From Chitinophaga filiformis (lineage in GTDB: Bacteria > Bacteroidota > Bacteroidia > Chitinophagales > Chitinophagaceae), in assembly GCF_021646545.1 (NCBI RefSeq), contig NZ_JAKIRP010000001.1, positions 992,001-1,056,000 on the forward strand: a stretch of 64,000 bases of DNA. The letters are read 5' to 3'. Positions 24,562-32,988 of this stretch are shown here, piece after piece. The notes below the pieces were generated by a model. The model had not been told where the DNA came from. It searched no databases and worked only from the letters and a program-made list of their open reading frames with translations. Every line of letters begins with the position of its first letter. Within the stretch, counting starts at the first letter, position 1. The position numbers and the translations under genes are program-made.

Positions 24562-25873
24562 TAAGCACAGTCATATGAACCATAATGTGGATCCGGAGCT
24601 GATCCGCCGGTATCTGGCAGGAGAGCTGGATAACAAGGCGATGCATGCCCTGGAAAAACAGGCATTGGACGATCCGTTCCTGGCTGATGCACTGGAGGGT
24701 TTCGCTGAGCGCAAGCCGGATCAGCGTGTTAACCTGGCCGATCTGAACAGGCGTCTTGAAAGAAGGGTACAGGGTAGGGAAGAAAAGAAAGGAGGACTAT
24801 TTGTGCTGAATTACCGCTGGCTGGCCGCTGCAGGGGTGCTTTTACTGGTCTGCACCGGCTTGATCTGGCTCATGCAGGTGAATAGATTCAGGGGGCCTGT
24901 TGTATCTCAGCATGTTGCTGTCTCTGACAGTTCTATAACTGATACTTTACAGTACTATAACCGGGAAGAGCCGGTAGCATGGGGGAACGCGACCCCGGAA
25001 AAACCGCTTGCCGTATCGATACCTGCAGACACTGGTTTGCTCGCCCTTAAAGACCGTAGAGCAGGTGCATTTGCTGTTGAATCGCCGCTGGCCAGCGTTA
25101 TGAGAGGCGATGATTCCAGCAGACCGCTGGCTGCTGCACCTTCTTTGGCCGACAGTCTGGATGGAAGAATGACAGAGGTCGCCGCTGCTGCTCCATATAA
25201 ATCGACGGAGGAAATGGCTGCCCGAAATCCCGTTGCTGCTGCTCCCGCCCCTGCCCCGGCGCCTTCTATGAGCACCCGACTGATCCAGGGGAGAGTAAAA
25301 GCCTTAAATGCAGAAGGAGTGCCGGGCGTAGCTGTTACTGTCGAAGGCACCGGTAAAGGAGTGCTGACCGATAATGAGGGTAATTTTTCTATCCGCGTAG
25401 CTGACACCACAAAAGATTTAAAGCTGGTAGTAGCCGCCATTGGCTACAATCAAAAGAAGCTGGACCTGAACCAGACGGATAATAATCTGGATATTACACT
25501 GAAAGAGCAGGCAAGTGCATTGTCAGAAGTGGTTACAACCGGTTACAATAAAAAATACAAGGGCCAGCATCAGCAGGAGAGTGTTTATCAGCGTCCTACG
25601 CCTGTGAAAGGGTATGAGCAATACAAGGAATACCTGGCTAAAAATGTACATTATCCGGCATCAGCCGCTGCTGCAAATATAACCGGAAGGGTAAGAGTAT
25701 CTGTCCGCGTAATGCCAGACGGCACGCTGGAAGACATCAAAATAACCAGAAGATTACAGCCGGACTGCGACGCGGAAGCACTGAGAGTCGTAAAGGAAGG
25801 CCCGGAATGGAAACCCGCTTCCGATGGGAAGGCAACCCGCGTTCAGATAGATGTGCCTTTTGGCCCCAGATAA
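24554..25873 (+). CDS. Membrane protein fusing an anti-sigma-like N-terminus, a carboxypeptidase-regulatory-like domain and a TonB C-terminal domain
   Basis: The 439-residue protein overlaps the sigma gene by 8 bp. Residues about 10-60 (DPELIRRYLAGELDNKAMHA, then LEKQALDDPFLADALEGF) resemble the cytosolic N-terminus of Bacteroidota anti-sigma proteins. One transmembrane helix lies near 91-109. An Ala/Pro-rich linker (about 205-240) leads to a CarboxypepD_reg-like domain (about 245-320; IQGRVKALNAEGVPGVAVTV, ending in LSEVVTTGY as in TonB-dependent receptor plugs). The last ~85 residues are a TonB_C domain (KNVHYP...GRVRVSVRVMPDGTL). The cytosolic start may hold the sigma factor and the periplasmic end may contact an outer-membrane receptor; both roles are inferred. 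Confidence 0.8.
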   Translation: MPDKHSHMNHNVDPELIRRYLAGELDNKAMHALEKQALDDPFLADALEGFAERKPDQRVNLADLNRRLERRVQGREEKKGGLFVLNYRWLAAAGVLLLVCTGLIWLMQVNRFRGPVVSQHVAVSDSSITDTLQYYNREEPVAWGNATPEKPLAVSIPADTGLLALKDRRAGAFAVESPLASVMRGDDSSRPLAAAPSLADSLDGRMTEVAAAAPYKSTEEMAARNPVAAAPAPAPAPSMSTRLIQGRVKALNAEGVPGVAVTVEGTGKGVLTDNEGNFSIRVADTTKDLKLVVAAIGYNQKKLDLNQTDNNLDITLKEQASALSEVVTTGYNKKYKGQHQQESVYQRPTPVKGYEQYKEYLAKNVHYPASAAAANITGRVRVSVRVMPDGTLEDIKITRRLQPDCDAEALRVVKEGPEWKPASDGKATRVQIDVPFGPR

Positions 25874-26074
25874 TTATTTGCTTTCCTTCATAGCCCTGAT
25901 CAATCTCCTGGTCCTTCTGTCTTCCCGGGAGTTCTGTAATGATATACAGGCCCAGACAGCTGCAGGTATCCAACCGATCAAAGTGATCTGTAATATCAGG
26001 CATAAAATGCCTGTGAGTATCCTTCCTCTAAGCATAAAGGAAAGCCAGGGTAACAGTATAGCGATAAGTGTCAT
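25874..26074 (-). CDS. YqaE/Pmp3-like small membrane protein
   Basis: The 66-residue protein has two hydrophobic segments: LIAILLPWLSFML, then ILTGILCLILQITLIGWIPAAVWA. The LPxLxxxLxxG pattern and LxGWIPAxxWA match the Pmp3/YqaE family, small inner-membrane proteins linked to membrane potential or salt stress. A basic tail (REDRRTRRLIRAMKESK) follows. It starts 12 bp after the lutB stop on the same strand, so the two are probably co-transcribed. It converges with the TonB-fusion gene with no gap. Confidence 0.7.
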   Translation of the reverse strand: MTLIAILLPWLSFMLRGRILTGILCLILQITLIGWIPAAVWACISLQNSREDRRTRRLIRAMKESK

Positions 26075-26086
26075 ATTAAAAAGATA

Positions 26087-27463
26087 CTATTTTTTTCTCT
26101 CTTTCCATAGCTGGTTAAAAGATTTGGGCGCAAACACAGGCAGCTCTCTGTTGTCTCCCCAGGCCCCGGCGAAGAACTTTTTCATGAAGAGGTTTTTGGT
26201 TTTACCTCCCACAAGGTTCATCATCCTGCGACTCAGACTGGCCTGTTTCCAGCCAAACCAGGACATTTTTTCGCCGCCGGAGGTATAGTTCTCCTCAACG
26301 GCTTTATGGCGATTATGGAGCAGTAATTCGTGAATATTGATCCTTACAGGACATACCTCCGTGCAGTTGCCACAGAGGGAGGAGGCATAGCTGAGATGCA
26401 TAAAGGACTCCATTCCCTGCAGATGAGGGGTAATAACAGAACCAATGGGGCCACTATAGGTAGTGCCATAGCTATGGCCACCAATGTTTTTATAAACCGG
26501 GCAGGCATTCAGGCAGGAGCCGCAGCGAATGCAATACAGACTTTCCCGGGCATCCGTGTCCTGCAGTATATTGGTACGGCCGTTGTCCATCAGGATCACA
26601 TACATTTCTTCCGGACCGTCTATTTCATTTTCCTGGCGGGGACCACTGAAGATGGAGTTGTATACTGTCACCTGCTGACCGGTACCATAGGTAGCCAGTA
26701 AAGGCCAGAACAGCGCCAGGTCATTGATGGAAGGCAGCATTTTTTCAATGCCGACCAGCACGATATGTGTTTTGGGGAATGCGGTACTGAGTCTCGCATT
26801 ACCCTCATTTTCCGTCACTGCTACACCGCCTATATCTGCAATGATAAAGTTGGCGCCTGTTATACCAATTTCAGCATCCAGGTACTTTTGCCGCAGCTTT
26901 TCCCTGGCTATCATGGTCAGCTCCTGGGGCGTCAGGTTAGGCGCGGTGCCCAGTTTGTCGGCGAACAATTTAGCTACGTCTTCCTTACTTTTATGCATGG
27001 CCGGTGTAACAATGTGGTAAGGCGGTTCGCCATCCAGCTGCTGGATATATTCTCCGAGATCTGTTTCTACACATTCAATATTATGCTGTGCCAGGAAGTG
27101 ATTCAAATGAACTTCTTCTGTGGCCATAGACTTGCTCTTCACAATACTTTTGCACTGTTTGGCCTCACAGATAGCCAGGATCTCGTCCAGCACCTGTTGT
27201 GCATTCTCTGCCCAGATCACTTTACCGCCGCGGCGGGTAAAGTTTGACTCAAATTCTTCCAGGTGTTTGTCGAGATTCTCCAGTGCCCTCCACTTGATGT
27301 TCTTGGCTCTTTCACGCGCGGTATTCAGATCGGCAAACTGTTGTTTCCCCGCTTTGACGGCCGTATTGTACTTACCAATGTTATAATTGATCGTCTGGCG
27401 ATGACTGAGGTTTGTCGCTTTCTTCTCACTATTTTCAAGAAAAGTGGAGGCATTCTGATGCAT
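26087..27463 (-). CDS. lutB: LutB-type iron-sulfur protein of L-lactate oxidation
   Basis: The 458-residue cytoplasmic protein has an N-terminal LUD domain (about 70-290, with VKSKSMATEEVHLN) and two [4Fe-4S] clusters, seen as CIRCGSCLNACPVY near residue 315 and CGNCTEVCPVRI near residue 370. LutB works with LutA and LutC to oxidise L-lactate to pyruvate in Bacillus. Neither partner gene is adjacent here; the neighbours are a Pmp3-like protein and DUF3109. The partners may be encoded elsewhere, or this gene may serve a related redox role. The start at 27463 gives a normal N-terminus. Confidence 0.88.
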   Translation of the reverse strand: MHQNASTFLENSEKKATNLSHRQTINYNIGKYNTAVKAGKQQFADLNTARERAKNIKWRALENLDKHLEEFESNFTRRGGKVIWAENAQQVLDEILAICEAKQCKSIVKSKSMATEEVHLNHFLAQHNIECVETDLGEYIQQLDGEPPYHIVTPAMHKSKEDVAKLFADKLGTAPNLTPQELTMIAREKLRQKYLDAEIGITGANFIIADIGGVAVTENEGNARLSTAFPKTHIVLVGIEKMLPSINDLALFWPLLATYGTGQQVTVYNSIFSGPRQENEIDGPEEMYVILMDNGRTNILQDTDARESLYCIRCGSCLNACPVYKNIGGHSYGTTYSGPIGSVITPHLQGMESFMHLSYASSLCGNCTEVCPVRINIHELLLHNRHKAVEENYTSGGEKMSWFGWKQASLSRRMMNLVGGKTKNLFMKKFFAGAWGDNRELPVFAPKSFNQLWKERKK

Positions 27464-27587
27464 AAGTTGTCGGATTGCTGATTCGGAATTACAAAACCCA
27501 TACCAGCGTTGCTATACGCCGGGATGATTAAACAACAATTAGTACTGGTAAAGATAGGGAAATGAGGGATAGCATCAGCAGTTACGG

Positions 27588-28163
27588 TTACTCTGCCTTA
27601 TACTGCTTGGTGGCGATTTTATCCAGCACCTGGTAGAATTCCTCACCATACTTACGGATAAGTGCTTCGCGCAGGAAGCGGTATACCGGCACACGCAGGC
27701 TTCTACCGTTCTTGCAGGCGGGTTTGCACACATCCCAGCGGTCATAGTTCAATGCCTCAAAAGATTCATATTTCGTGACCCTGATAGGGTAGAGGTGGCA
27801 GGAAATCGGCTTTTTGTAGTCAATTACGCCGTCGTTAAAGGCCTTTTCAATGCCGCAGCCCACAATACCATGGGAATCGATAGTGGCGTAGGCGCAAATG
27901 CCTTTATTTACAATGGGCGTAACATAACCATATTCGTCGTCGATGGTGTTTGTGCCGGTTTGCTCTATTTCAGCGATACCATCGGGACGGAGGTAAGACT
28001 TGATCTTCGGATAGATCTTCTTCAGGATCTTTACTTCTTCCTTGTCCAGCGGCGCCCCGCAATCGCCCGCAACGCAGCAGGCGCCTTTACAGGCTCCCAG
28101 GTTGCAGACGAACTGTTCCTCAATTAATTCGTCGCTGATGTACTTGTCGTCAATGATGATCAT
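27588..28163 (-). CDS. DUF3109 family protein, cysteine-rich
   Basis: I place the start at ATG 28163 (MIIIDDKYISDEL) instead of 11 codons upstream, because the upstream residues (MPTHPAGHRFY) do not resemble the conserved beginning. The 191-residue protein has the cysteine cluster CNLGACKGACC followed by DCGAPL near residues 17-37, and later single cysteines in CAYA, GCGIE, CHLYPI and CKPAC. This spacing is like zinc- or iron-chelating YkgJ-type domains. The family is conserved in Bacteroidota but its function is unknown. Confidence 0.85.
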   Translation of the reverse strand: MIIIDDKYISDELIEEQFVCNLGACKGACCVAGDCGAPLDKEEVKILKKIYPKIKSYLRPDGIAEIEQTGTNTIDDEYGYVTPIVNKGICAYATIDSHGIVGCGIEKAFNDGVIDYKKPISCHLYPIRVTKYESFEALNYDRWDVCKPACKNGRSLRVPVYRFLREALIRKYGEEFYQVLDKIATKQYKAE

Positions 28164-28254
28164 ATAAAAACGATGGCCGGCCGGATGTGTTGGCAATGAG
28201 CTTACCGGACGGGTATTCCTTTAAAGACGCAAAGGTACAAAAATAGTAAATGGC

Positions 28255-28851
28255 CTATCTCCACTTCAGTGTTTCCACCAGGTGCCACATATCCTGCTGC
28301 AGGAACTGTTGTACCGGAGCGAGAGAATCAGCATTGGGGGTGGCATCGAAGTAAAGGGCGCCACGGAGGAAGTGCCGGGAAGAGTCGGTGGCAAAAAACT
28401 GTTTGGCGGAGGCCGCGTTGCCACCTACGTCGTAGAACTGGCCTGTTACATTGAAAGGAGTATTGATGGCCTTTTCTTCTATGTATTCCGCCTTATAGGT
28501 GTGTTTATAGGTCATTTTGAAGGCGTCGTTCACCAGTTGCTGGAAATTGTTCTTTCCGCCCTTGCCGATCTCTTTATAGCTCATATAGATCTTACCATTC
28601 AGAGATGGGAATTCCACGTTGATCCAGTAGGGATTCTCTGTTTTCTCGCCGAAGAAGAGACTATCCTTTACAACACTGGCATATACAGGATACTCGAAGG
28701 TGTATGGATAGCCGGGAACGTCAAACAGACGGTATTCCCGCTTGGGAAAGTTGATCTGAAAATAGCCGCGCGGCTTGGGAGTATAGGTTTGCTGACAGGC
28801 GGAAAAAGCCAGCAGCAACAGCAGACAAAGAGTATTCCCGGTTAATTTCAT
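28255..28851 (-). CDS. gldD: Gliding-motility lipoprotein GldD
   Basis: I start at ATG 28851 (MKLTGNTLCLLLLLAFSAC), which opens a lipoprotein signal with lipobox FSAC; the ORF reads 16 codons further but that part overlaps gldE. The 198-residue protein has the GldD features PKPRGYFQINFPKREYRLFD, YPYTFEYP and a conserved C-terminal DSLAPVQQFLQQDMWHLVETL. In Flavobacterium johnsoniae GldD is required for gliding and surface adhesin secretion. It lies 28 bp after gldE. Confidence 0.93.
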   Translation of the reverse strand: MKLTGNTLCLLLLLAFSACQQTYTPKPRGYFQINFPKREYRLFDVPGYPYTFEYPVYASVVKDSLFFGEKTENPYWINVEFPSLNGKIYMSYKEIGKGGKNNFQQLVNDAFKMTYKHTYKAEYIEEKAINTPFNVTGQFYDVGGNAASAKQFFATDSSRHFLRGALYFDATPNADSLAPVQQFLQQDMWHLVETLKWR

Positions 28852-28879
28852 AGTAGTTTCTTGTATTAAAAGTCCCGCA

Positions 28880-30235
28880 CTAATTCTCGTCTTCCACATT
28901 TTGCCTGACGGTTACCTGTACCTTCTGGATGCGCATCTTGCTGACTTCCAGTACGGTGAAATCGTAGTCGTCATGCGATATGACGCTGTTCTCTTCAGGG
29001 AATTTACCTGCCAGTTCCAGGATCAGGCCCCCGATAGAGTCGCTTTCGCCCTTTACTACCTCGAAGGTATCGGGAGGAATGTTCATGATACGGCAGACGT
29101 CATTGAGCATGGTCTTGCCTTCAAAAACGTAGGTATAGTTGTCTACTTTGCTGTAGTTGAATTCTTCTTCGTCAAATTCGTCTTTGATATCACCGATCAC
29201 TTCTTCCACAATGTCTTCCAGGGTAACGATACCGGAAGTACCGCCAAATTCGTCCACGACAACCGCAAAATGCATACGCCTGGTCTGAAATTCAGACAGC
29301 AGGTCTTCGATCAGTTTATGGCCATGTACAAAGAATGGCTGCCGCATTACGGTGTGCCAGTCAAAGCTTTTGCCTTTATCGAGGTGGGGCAGGAGGTCTT
29401 TGGTATGGATCACGCCCACGATATTATCAAGGTTGCCTTTATACACCGGGAGGCGGGAATAATGGAGGTCAGCCACTCTTTTTACAACGGCGTCAAAGGG
29501 ATCTTCATACTCGATGCCTGATACATCCAGGCGGGTATGCATGATCTGTTTAACGGTGATATTGCCGAATTTGAGGATGCCTTTCAGGATATTTTTTTCT
29601 TCCTGGGAAGCAGTAGGGTCTACACTCATCTCAATGGCCTCGTCTATCTCCTGGTAGTTGACAGCGCCCCGGTGGAAGAAGCGGGCCTCTATGCTTTCGC
29701 TAAGACTTACGTAAAAGTCGCTTACGGGTTCCAGGGTGGCATGTACAATGCTGACAAACCAGGCAAAGTAGGTGGCAAACCGGATATTGTTCTGGGCGGC
29801 CCATACGCGGGGAAGCACCTGCCCGAAGAAAAGCAGTACAAAAATGATGATGGCTATACGTACTACCAGAGACACTACAGGGAAGGTCTGAAGATCTTCC
29901 ATCTGGGTGATGAGGTAGCTGGTCACCATAATAAACGCCAGGGATAGGAGGATGCCAGCTATCTGGAGGGAGGCCAGCAGGGAGCGGGGCTTTTCCAGGA
30001 GTTTGGTAATCAGCTTACCACTGGTGTTTTGTCTGGTTTTCAGGGCATTCAGGTCTTTATAGTTCAGGGAGAAGAAAGCTACTTCAGCACCGGAAACAAT
30101 AAAAGCCATGAGTAGGAGTATGAATATCACAAGCAGATAAATAACCACGTTCGGAGTGGCGATTGGCGCCGCTGCTTGCAACAGGGTAAGCTTACCAGGT
30201 AAAATGCTTGCCGGATAGGTGTACAAATTGTTCAA
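28880..30235 (-). CDS. gldE: Gliding-motility-associated protein GldE (CNNM/CBS family)
   Basis: The 451-residue membrane protein has an N-terminal DUF21/CNNM transmembrane domain (about 30-200; the segment IVSGAEVAFFSL is characteristic). Two CBS domains follow (about 215-335, with MHTRLDVSGIEYEDPFDAVV and VVVDEFGGTSGIVTLEDIVE), then a CorC_HlyC domain at the end. Homologues include Mg/Co-related CorC transporters; GldE is thought to support GldD function. A TAnnTTTG box lies about 100 bp upstream. gldD follows after 28 bp. Confidence 0.93.
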   Translation of the reverse strand: MNNLYTYPASILPGKLTLLQAAAPIATPNVVIYLLVIFILLLMAFIVSGAEVAFFSLNYKDLNALKTRQNTSGKLITKLLEKPRSLLASLQIAGILLSLAFIMVTSYLITQMEDLQTFPVVSLVVRIAIIIFVLLFFGQVLPRVWAAQNNIRFATYFAWFVSIVHATLEPVSDFYVSLSESIEARFFHRGAVNYQEIDEAIEMSVDPTASQEEKNILKGILKFGNITVKQIMHTRLDVSGIEYEDPFDAVVKRVADLHYSRLPVYKGNLDNIVGVIHTKDLLPHLDKGKSFDWHTVMRQPFFVHGHKLIEDLLSEFQTRRMHFAVVVDEFGGTSGIVTLEDIVEEVIGDIKDEFDEEEFNYSKVDNYTYVFEGKTMLNDVCRIMNIPPDTFEVVKGESDSIGGLILELAGKFPEENSVISHDDYDFTVLEVSKMRIQKVQVTVRQNVEDEN

Positions 30236-30337
30236 CTTTGACGTGAGAAATATTAGAACTCCCTGCTTATAGCAAAGTAAGTTCCAAAAAAAGGGGAAAG
30301 TAATTCAGGTCTTAAATTGAATCGCTTTCCCTATATG

Positions 30338-30345
30338 CAAATATA
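30338..30345 (-). promoter_or_regulatory. Predicted -7 element of the gldE-gldD operon
   Basis: TATATTTG on the minus strand matches TAnnTTTG exactly. A TTG (30370-30372) lies 24 nt upstream, somewhat far. The leader would be about 95 nt. Confidence 0.45.
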
Positions 30346-30404
30346 AGTAATGTCCCATAATGGGATTATCAATCAAAAAAGAATTAGTATTTTTTACCGG
30401 ATAG

Positions 30405-30860
30405 TTAAAAAGGAAGATCGTCCGCTGTATCGTTCAATTGGGGGGGGATTTCCATATTGGGGAAATTGTCACCAGTGTTACTCCCTGTATTGCTATGATG
30501 TATGGCGTGTTCGGAGTTATTAAGGTCCATACGTTTGTCCAGCATAACCAGATTGTCGCCCACCACTTCAGTGGCAAATTTCTTATTACCCTCTTTGTCT
30601 TCCCAGCTACGGGTACGGAGGCGTCCTTCTATATAAACAAGACTGCCTTTATGCAGGTACTTTTGAGCCAGTTCAGCCAGTCCGCGCCATAATACTACTG
30701 TATGCCATTCTGTTTGGGATATAAGCTTGCCAGCCCGGTCTTTGAATGTTTCTGTCGTTGCCAGAGAGAATTTGGCTACGGCAATATTGCCTTCTAAGAA
30801 CTGTACGTCTGGATCTCTACCCAAGTTGCCAATCAGGATTACTTTATTAACACCTCTCAT
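30405..30860 (-). CDS. ssb: Single-stranded DNA-binding protein
   Basis: The 151-residue protein has an N-terminal OB fold (about 1-110: NKVILIGNLGRDPDVQF, TEWHTVVLWRGLAELAQKYL, GSLVYIEGRLRTRSWEDKEG), a polar linker and the acidic C-terminal tip DDLPF, which recruits partner proteins in replication and repair. A possible promoter on the minus strand (TTG, 17 nt, TATATTTT at 30897-30904) lies about 40 bp upstream. The order mutY-ssb-gldE-gldD is conserved in Bacteroidota. Confidence 0.97.
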   Translation of the reverse strand: MRGVNKVILIGNLGRDPDVQFLEGNIAVAKFSLATTETFKDRAGKLISQTEWHTVVLWRGLAELAQKYLHKGSLVYIEGRLRTRSWEDKEGNKKFATEVVGDNLVMLDKRMDLNNSEHAIHHSNTGSNTGDNFPNMEIPPQLNDTADDLPF

Positions 30861-31039
30861 TGTTGCAGGTTTTAATCTATTGATTTTAAACTATTGAAAA
30901 TATACGCTTCTTTTAAATGAACAACCTTTCTAAAGTTAATGTTTTTTTCAAATCGACAGTGAAAATTTTAACGTATACTTTAGCTCAAATACCTTGCCGC
31001 AGCAAGTTGGGCGCTGTTGGTAAACAGTAGGTTTTCGTA

Positions 31040-32104
31040 TTAGAATAGGGTGATATTCCTATTCTTAAGGAAGTCTGTGATGGTCTTAGGAAAGGCGTAA
31101 TGATCCAGTTGATTCCGTGGAACGGCCGTGTAGCCGGGCATTTCAGGCTTTTTGTCAGTCGATAGTATGAGGAATTGACTATGGATTGTCTGGTGTGTAA
31201 GCTGTTGTTTGAATGTCCCGGAGACCGCATCTGTGTTGTAACGTATATCTTTCATAATATTTTTAAAGGCGGCTGTAGACTGTAACGCTGTTACGTCTTC
31301 CGGCCCGGGAGTTTCTATCAGAATGAACTCATGGAGGTTCTGCCAGATGTCGTTTTCCGTACGTTTGCGGATGAAGACATGGTCTTTATACTGTAATACG
31401 AGATAATAGAAGTAGCGTTTTCTGATGACCAGCTTCTTCGCCTTGACAGGCAGCAGGCCGGTGAGTCCCAGCTGAAAGGCCTTACATTTACTTGCCAGGG
31501 GGCAGATGTTGCAGGCAGGTTGCTGAGGCTTGCATACTACGGCGCCAAAGTCCATAATGGACTGGTTATACGAAGCTGATTGTCCGTGAGGTAACAACTC
31601 CTGAGCCAGTTCAGCAAATTGTTTTTTGCCTGCCGTACTGTCTATCGGAGTATCTATATCAAAAAAGCGGGACAGTACACGGAACACGTTGCCGTCCAGA
31701 ACGGCATGTGGCAGATTGAACGCAAAGGAGGCAATGGCTGCAGCCGTGTAGGGGCCAATGCCCTTGAGTGATTGTATCGTGTCGTATGTGTTGGGAAAGT
31801 GGCCATGATAGGCAGATACGATCTGTTTTGCAGCTGCCAGCATATTCTTACAACGTGCATAATAACCTAATCCCTGCCACAGGCGGAATACTGCTTCTTC
31901 TGGTGCCGCCGCCAGCTCCTTCACTGTCGGATAGTTTAGTACGAACTTTTCATAATAAGCCCATCCCTGTTCTACACGCGTTTGTTGGAGAATAATTTCA
32001 GACAGCCATATCCGGTAGGGGTCTTTCTCACCTTTCCATGGCATGGAGCGGGTATTCTCATGTTTGTTCCACTCCAGCAAGGTGTTCGTAAAAAACTGCT
32101 TCAT
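31040..32104 (-). CDS. mutY: A/G-specific adenine glycosylase
   Basis: MutY removes adenine mispaired with 8-oxoguanine. The 354-residue protein has the catalytic N-terminus (ILQQTRVEQG with the glutamate), the helix-hairpin-helix LKGIGPYTAAAIASFA near residues 113-128 and the catalytic aspartate in MDFGAVVC. The [4Fe-4S] ligands follow the classical C-x6-C-x2-C-x5-C spacing (CKPQQPACNICPLASKC). The last ~120 residues form the NUDIX-like domain that recognises 8-oxoguanine. It is divergent from the HU gene. Confidence 0.96.
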   Translation of the reverse strand: MKQFFTNTLLEWNKHENTRSMPWKGEKDPYRIWLSEIILQQTRVEQGWAYYEKFVLNYPTVKELAAAPEEAVFRLWQGLGYYARCKNMLAAAKQIVSAYHGHFPNTYDTIQSLKGIGPYTAAAIASFAFNLPHAVLDGNVFRVLSRFFDIDTPIDSTAGKKQFAELAQELLPHGQSASYNQSIMDFGAVVCKPQQPACNICPLASKCKAFQLGLTGLLPVKAKKLVIRKRYFYYLVLQYKDHVFIRKRTENDIWQNLHEFILIETPGPEDVTALQSTAAFKNIMKDIRYNTDAVSGTFKQQLTHQTIHSQFLILSTDKKPEMPGYTAVPRNQLDHYAFPKTITDFLKNRNITLF

Positions 32105-32644
32105 TTCTGCAAATATAAAAGGATCAGTGAAAAGGACACAGGGGAGAAGGCAGCCTACATGTTTATGTATTTACCGGAAATTAAAGATTGTGGTAACGAC
32201 ACTATTGGAAAAATAGCAGGATTGCATTAGATTTATTTTTGATAATATTCAGCTGTAGCGGCTTTGCAGTAATAATTAACAGAACTTGTTGAACGATAGA
32301 CGAATATGTCGAAAAATGCGTTATAATAAGCAAAGACCTTTTATCTGTTAGTGCTTGATCTGGATGGATCTTTTTTCATTAAGTCAAGAAAAAAAAGACT
32401 AAATGAATATTATTTTTTGTATATTCGTTAATGAGTGGTTTAGTGAAATTTTGTGATTACCCTAATCGGAAGTGTACTTGTACTGGGTTAGAGCATGGAG
32501 TCCCTCTCTTTTTCCGGTTGCCCGTTCTTAGAGTTAGAGAGTATTAGTAAGTGATTTACAGATAGATATATTATACAAAACCTTGGTATAAGAAAAAAAG
32601 ATAAAATTTATTTGCTTAAAATTCAGCAATTAAAAAAAAATAAA
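32105..32644. other. Divergent mutY-HU intergenic region
   Basis: This 540-bp AT-rich region carries no ORF with coding character. It holds scattered A- and T-tracts and a short inverted repeat (GAATAT/ATATTC, near 32405-32426). No RNA gene or regulator site was recognised; the mutY promoter is not obvious. Confidence 0.45.
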
Positions 32645-32652
32645 TAATTTTG
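32645..32652 (+). promoter_or_regulatory. Predicted -7 element of the HU gene
   Basis: TAATTTTG matches TAnnTTTG exactly, 26 bp before the start codon. A long A-tract lies just upstream. Confidence 0.5.
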
Positions 32653-32677
32653 GGACAAGTAATCCTTCGCTTCAATT

Positions 32678-32965
32678 ATGAGAAAAGCTGACTTAATTAA
32701 CAATATTGCTGAAAAAACCGGCATACCTAAAGTAGATGTGTTAGTAACACTAGAAGCCATGTTTAAGGAGGTCAAGGAAGCGTTGGCTAATGGCGAGCAT
32801 ATCTATATAAGGGGCTTTGGTAGCTTCATTACTAAAAAGAGAGCTGCTAAAATTGGCCGTAACATCAAGAAGAACGTTGCCGTTGAGATTCCGGAGCATT
32901 TCATTCCTGCCTTTAAGCCTTCTAAAGAATTCGTTGCAGAAGTAAAGAAGCTTAAAAGTTCGTAA
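32678..32965 (+). CDS. HU/IHF-family nucleoid protein
   Basis: The 95-residue protein has the complete HU fold: an N-terminal helical dimerisation part (MRKADLINNIAEKTGIPKVD) and the DNA-binding beta-arm (IYIRGFGSFITKKRAAKIGR, then the flexible arm with the intercalating proline in IPEH, and FKPSKEFVAEVKK). HU proteins bend and compact DNA. It sits between mutY and a TPR gene, within the conserved Bacteroidota neighbourhood. Confidence 0.96.
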   Translation: MRKADLINNIAEKTGIPKVDVLVTLEAMFKEVKEALANGEHIYIRGFGSFITKKRAAKIGRNIKKNVAVEIPEHFIPAFKPSKEFVAEVKKLKSS

Positions 32966-32970
32966 TTTTG
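32963..32970 (+). promoter_or_regulatory. Predicted -7 element of the TPR gene, overlapping the HU stop codon
   Basis: TAATTTTG is an exact TAnnTTTG box whose first three bases are the TAA stop of the HU gene. The start codon of the TPR gene is only 19 bp downstream, so the leader would be very short. Confidence 0.4.
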
Positions 32971-32988
32971 CAGCCTAATATTTAAGGC

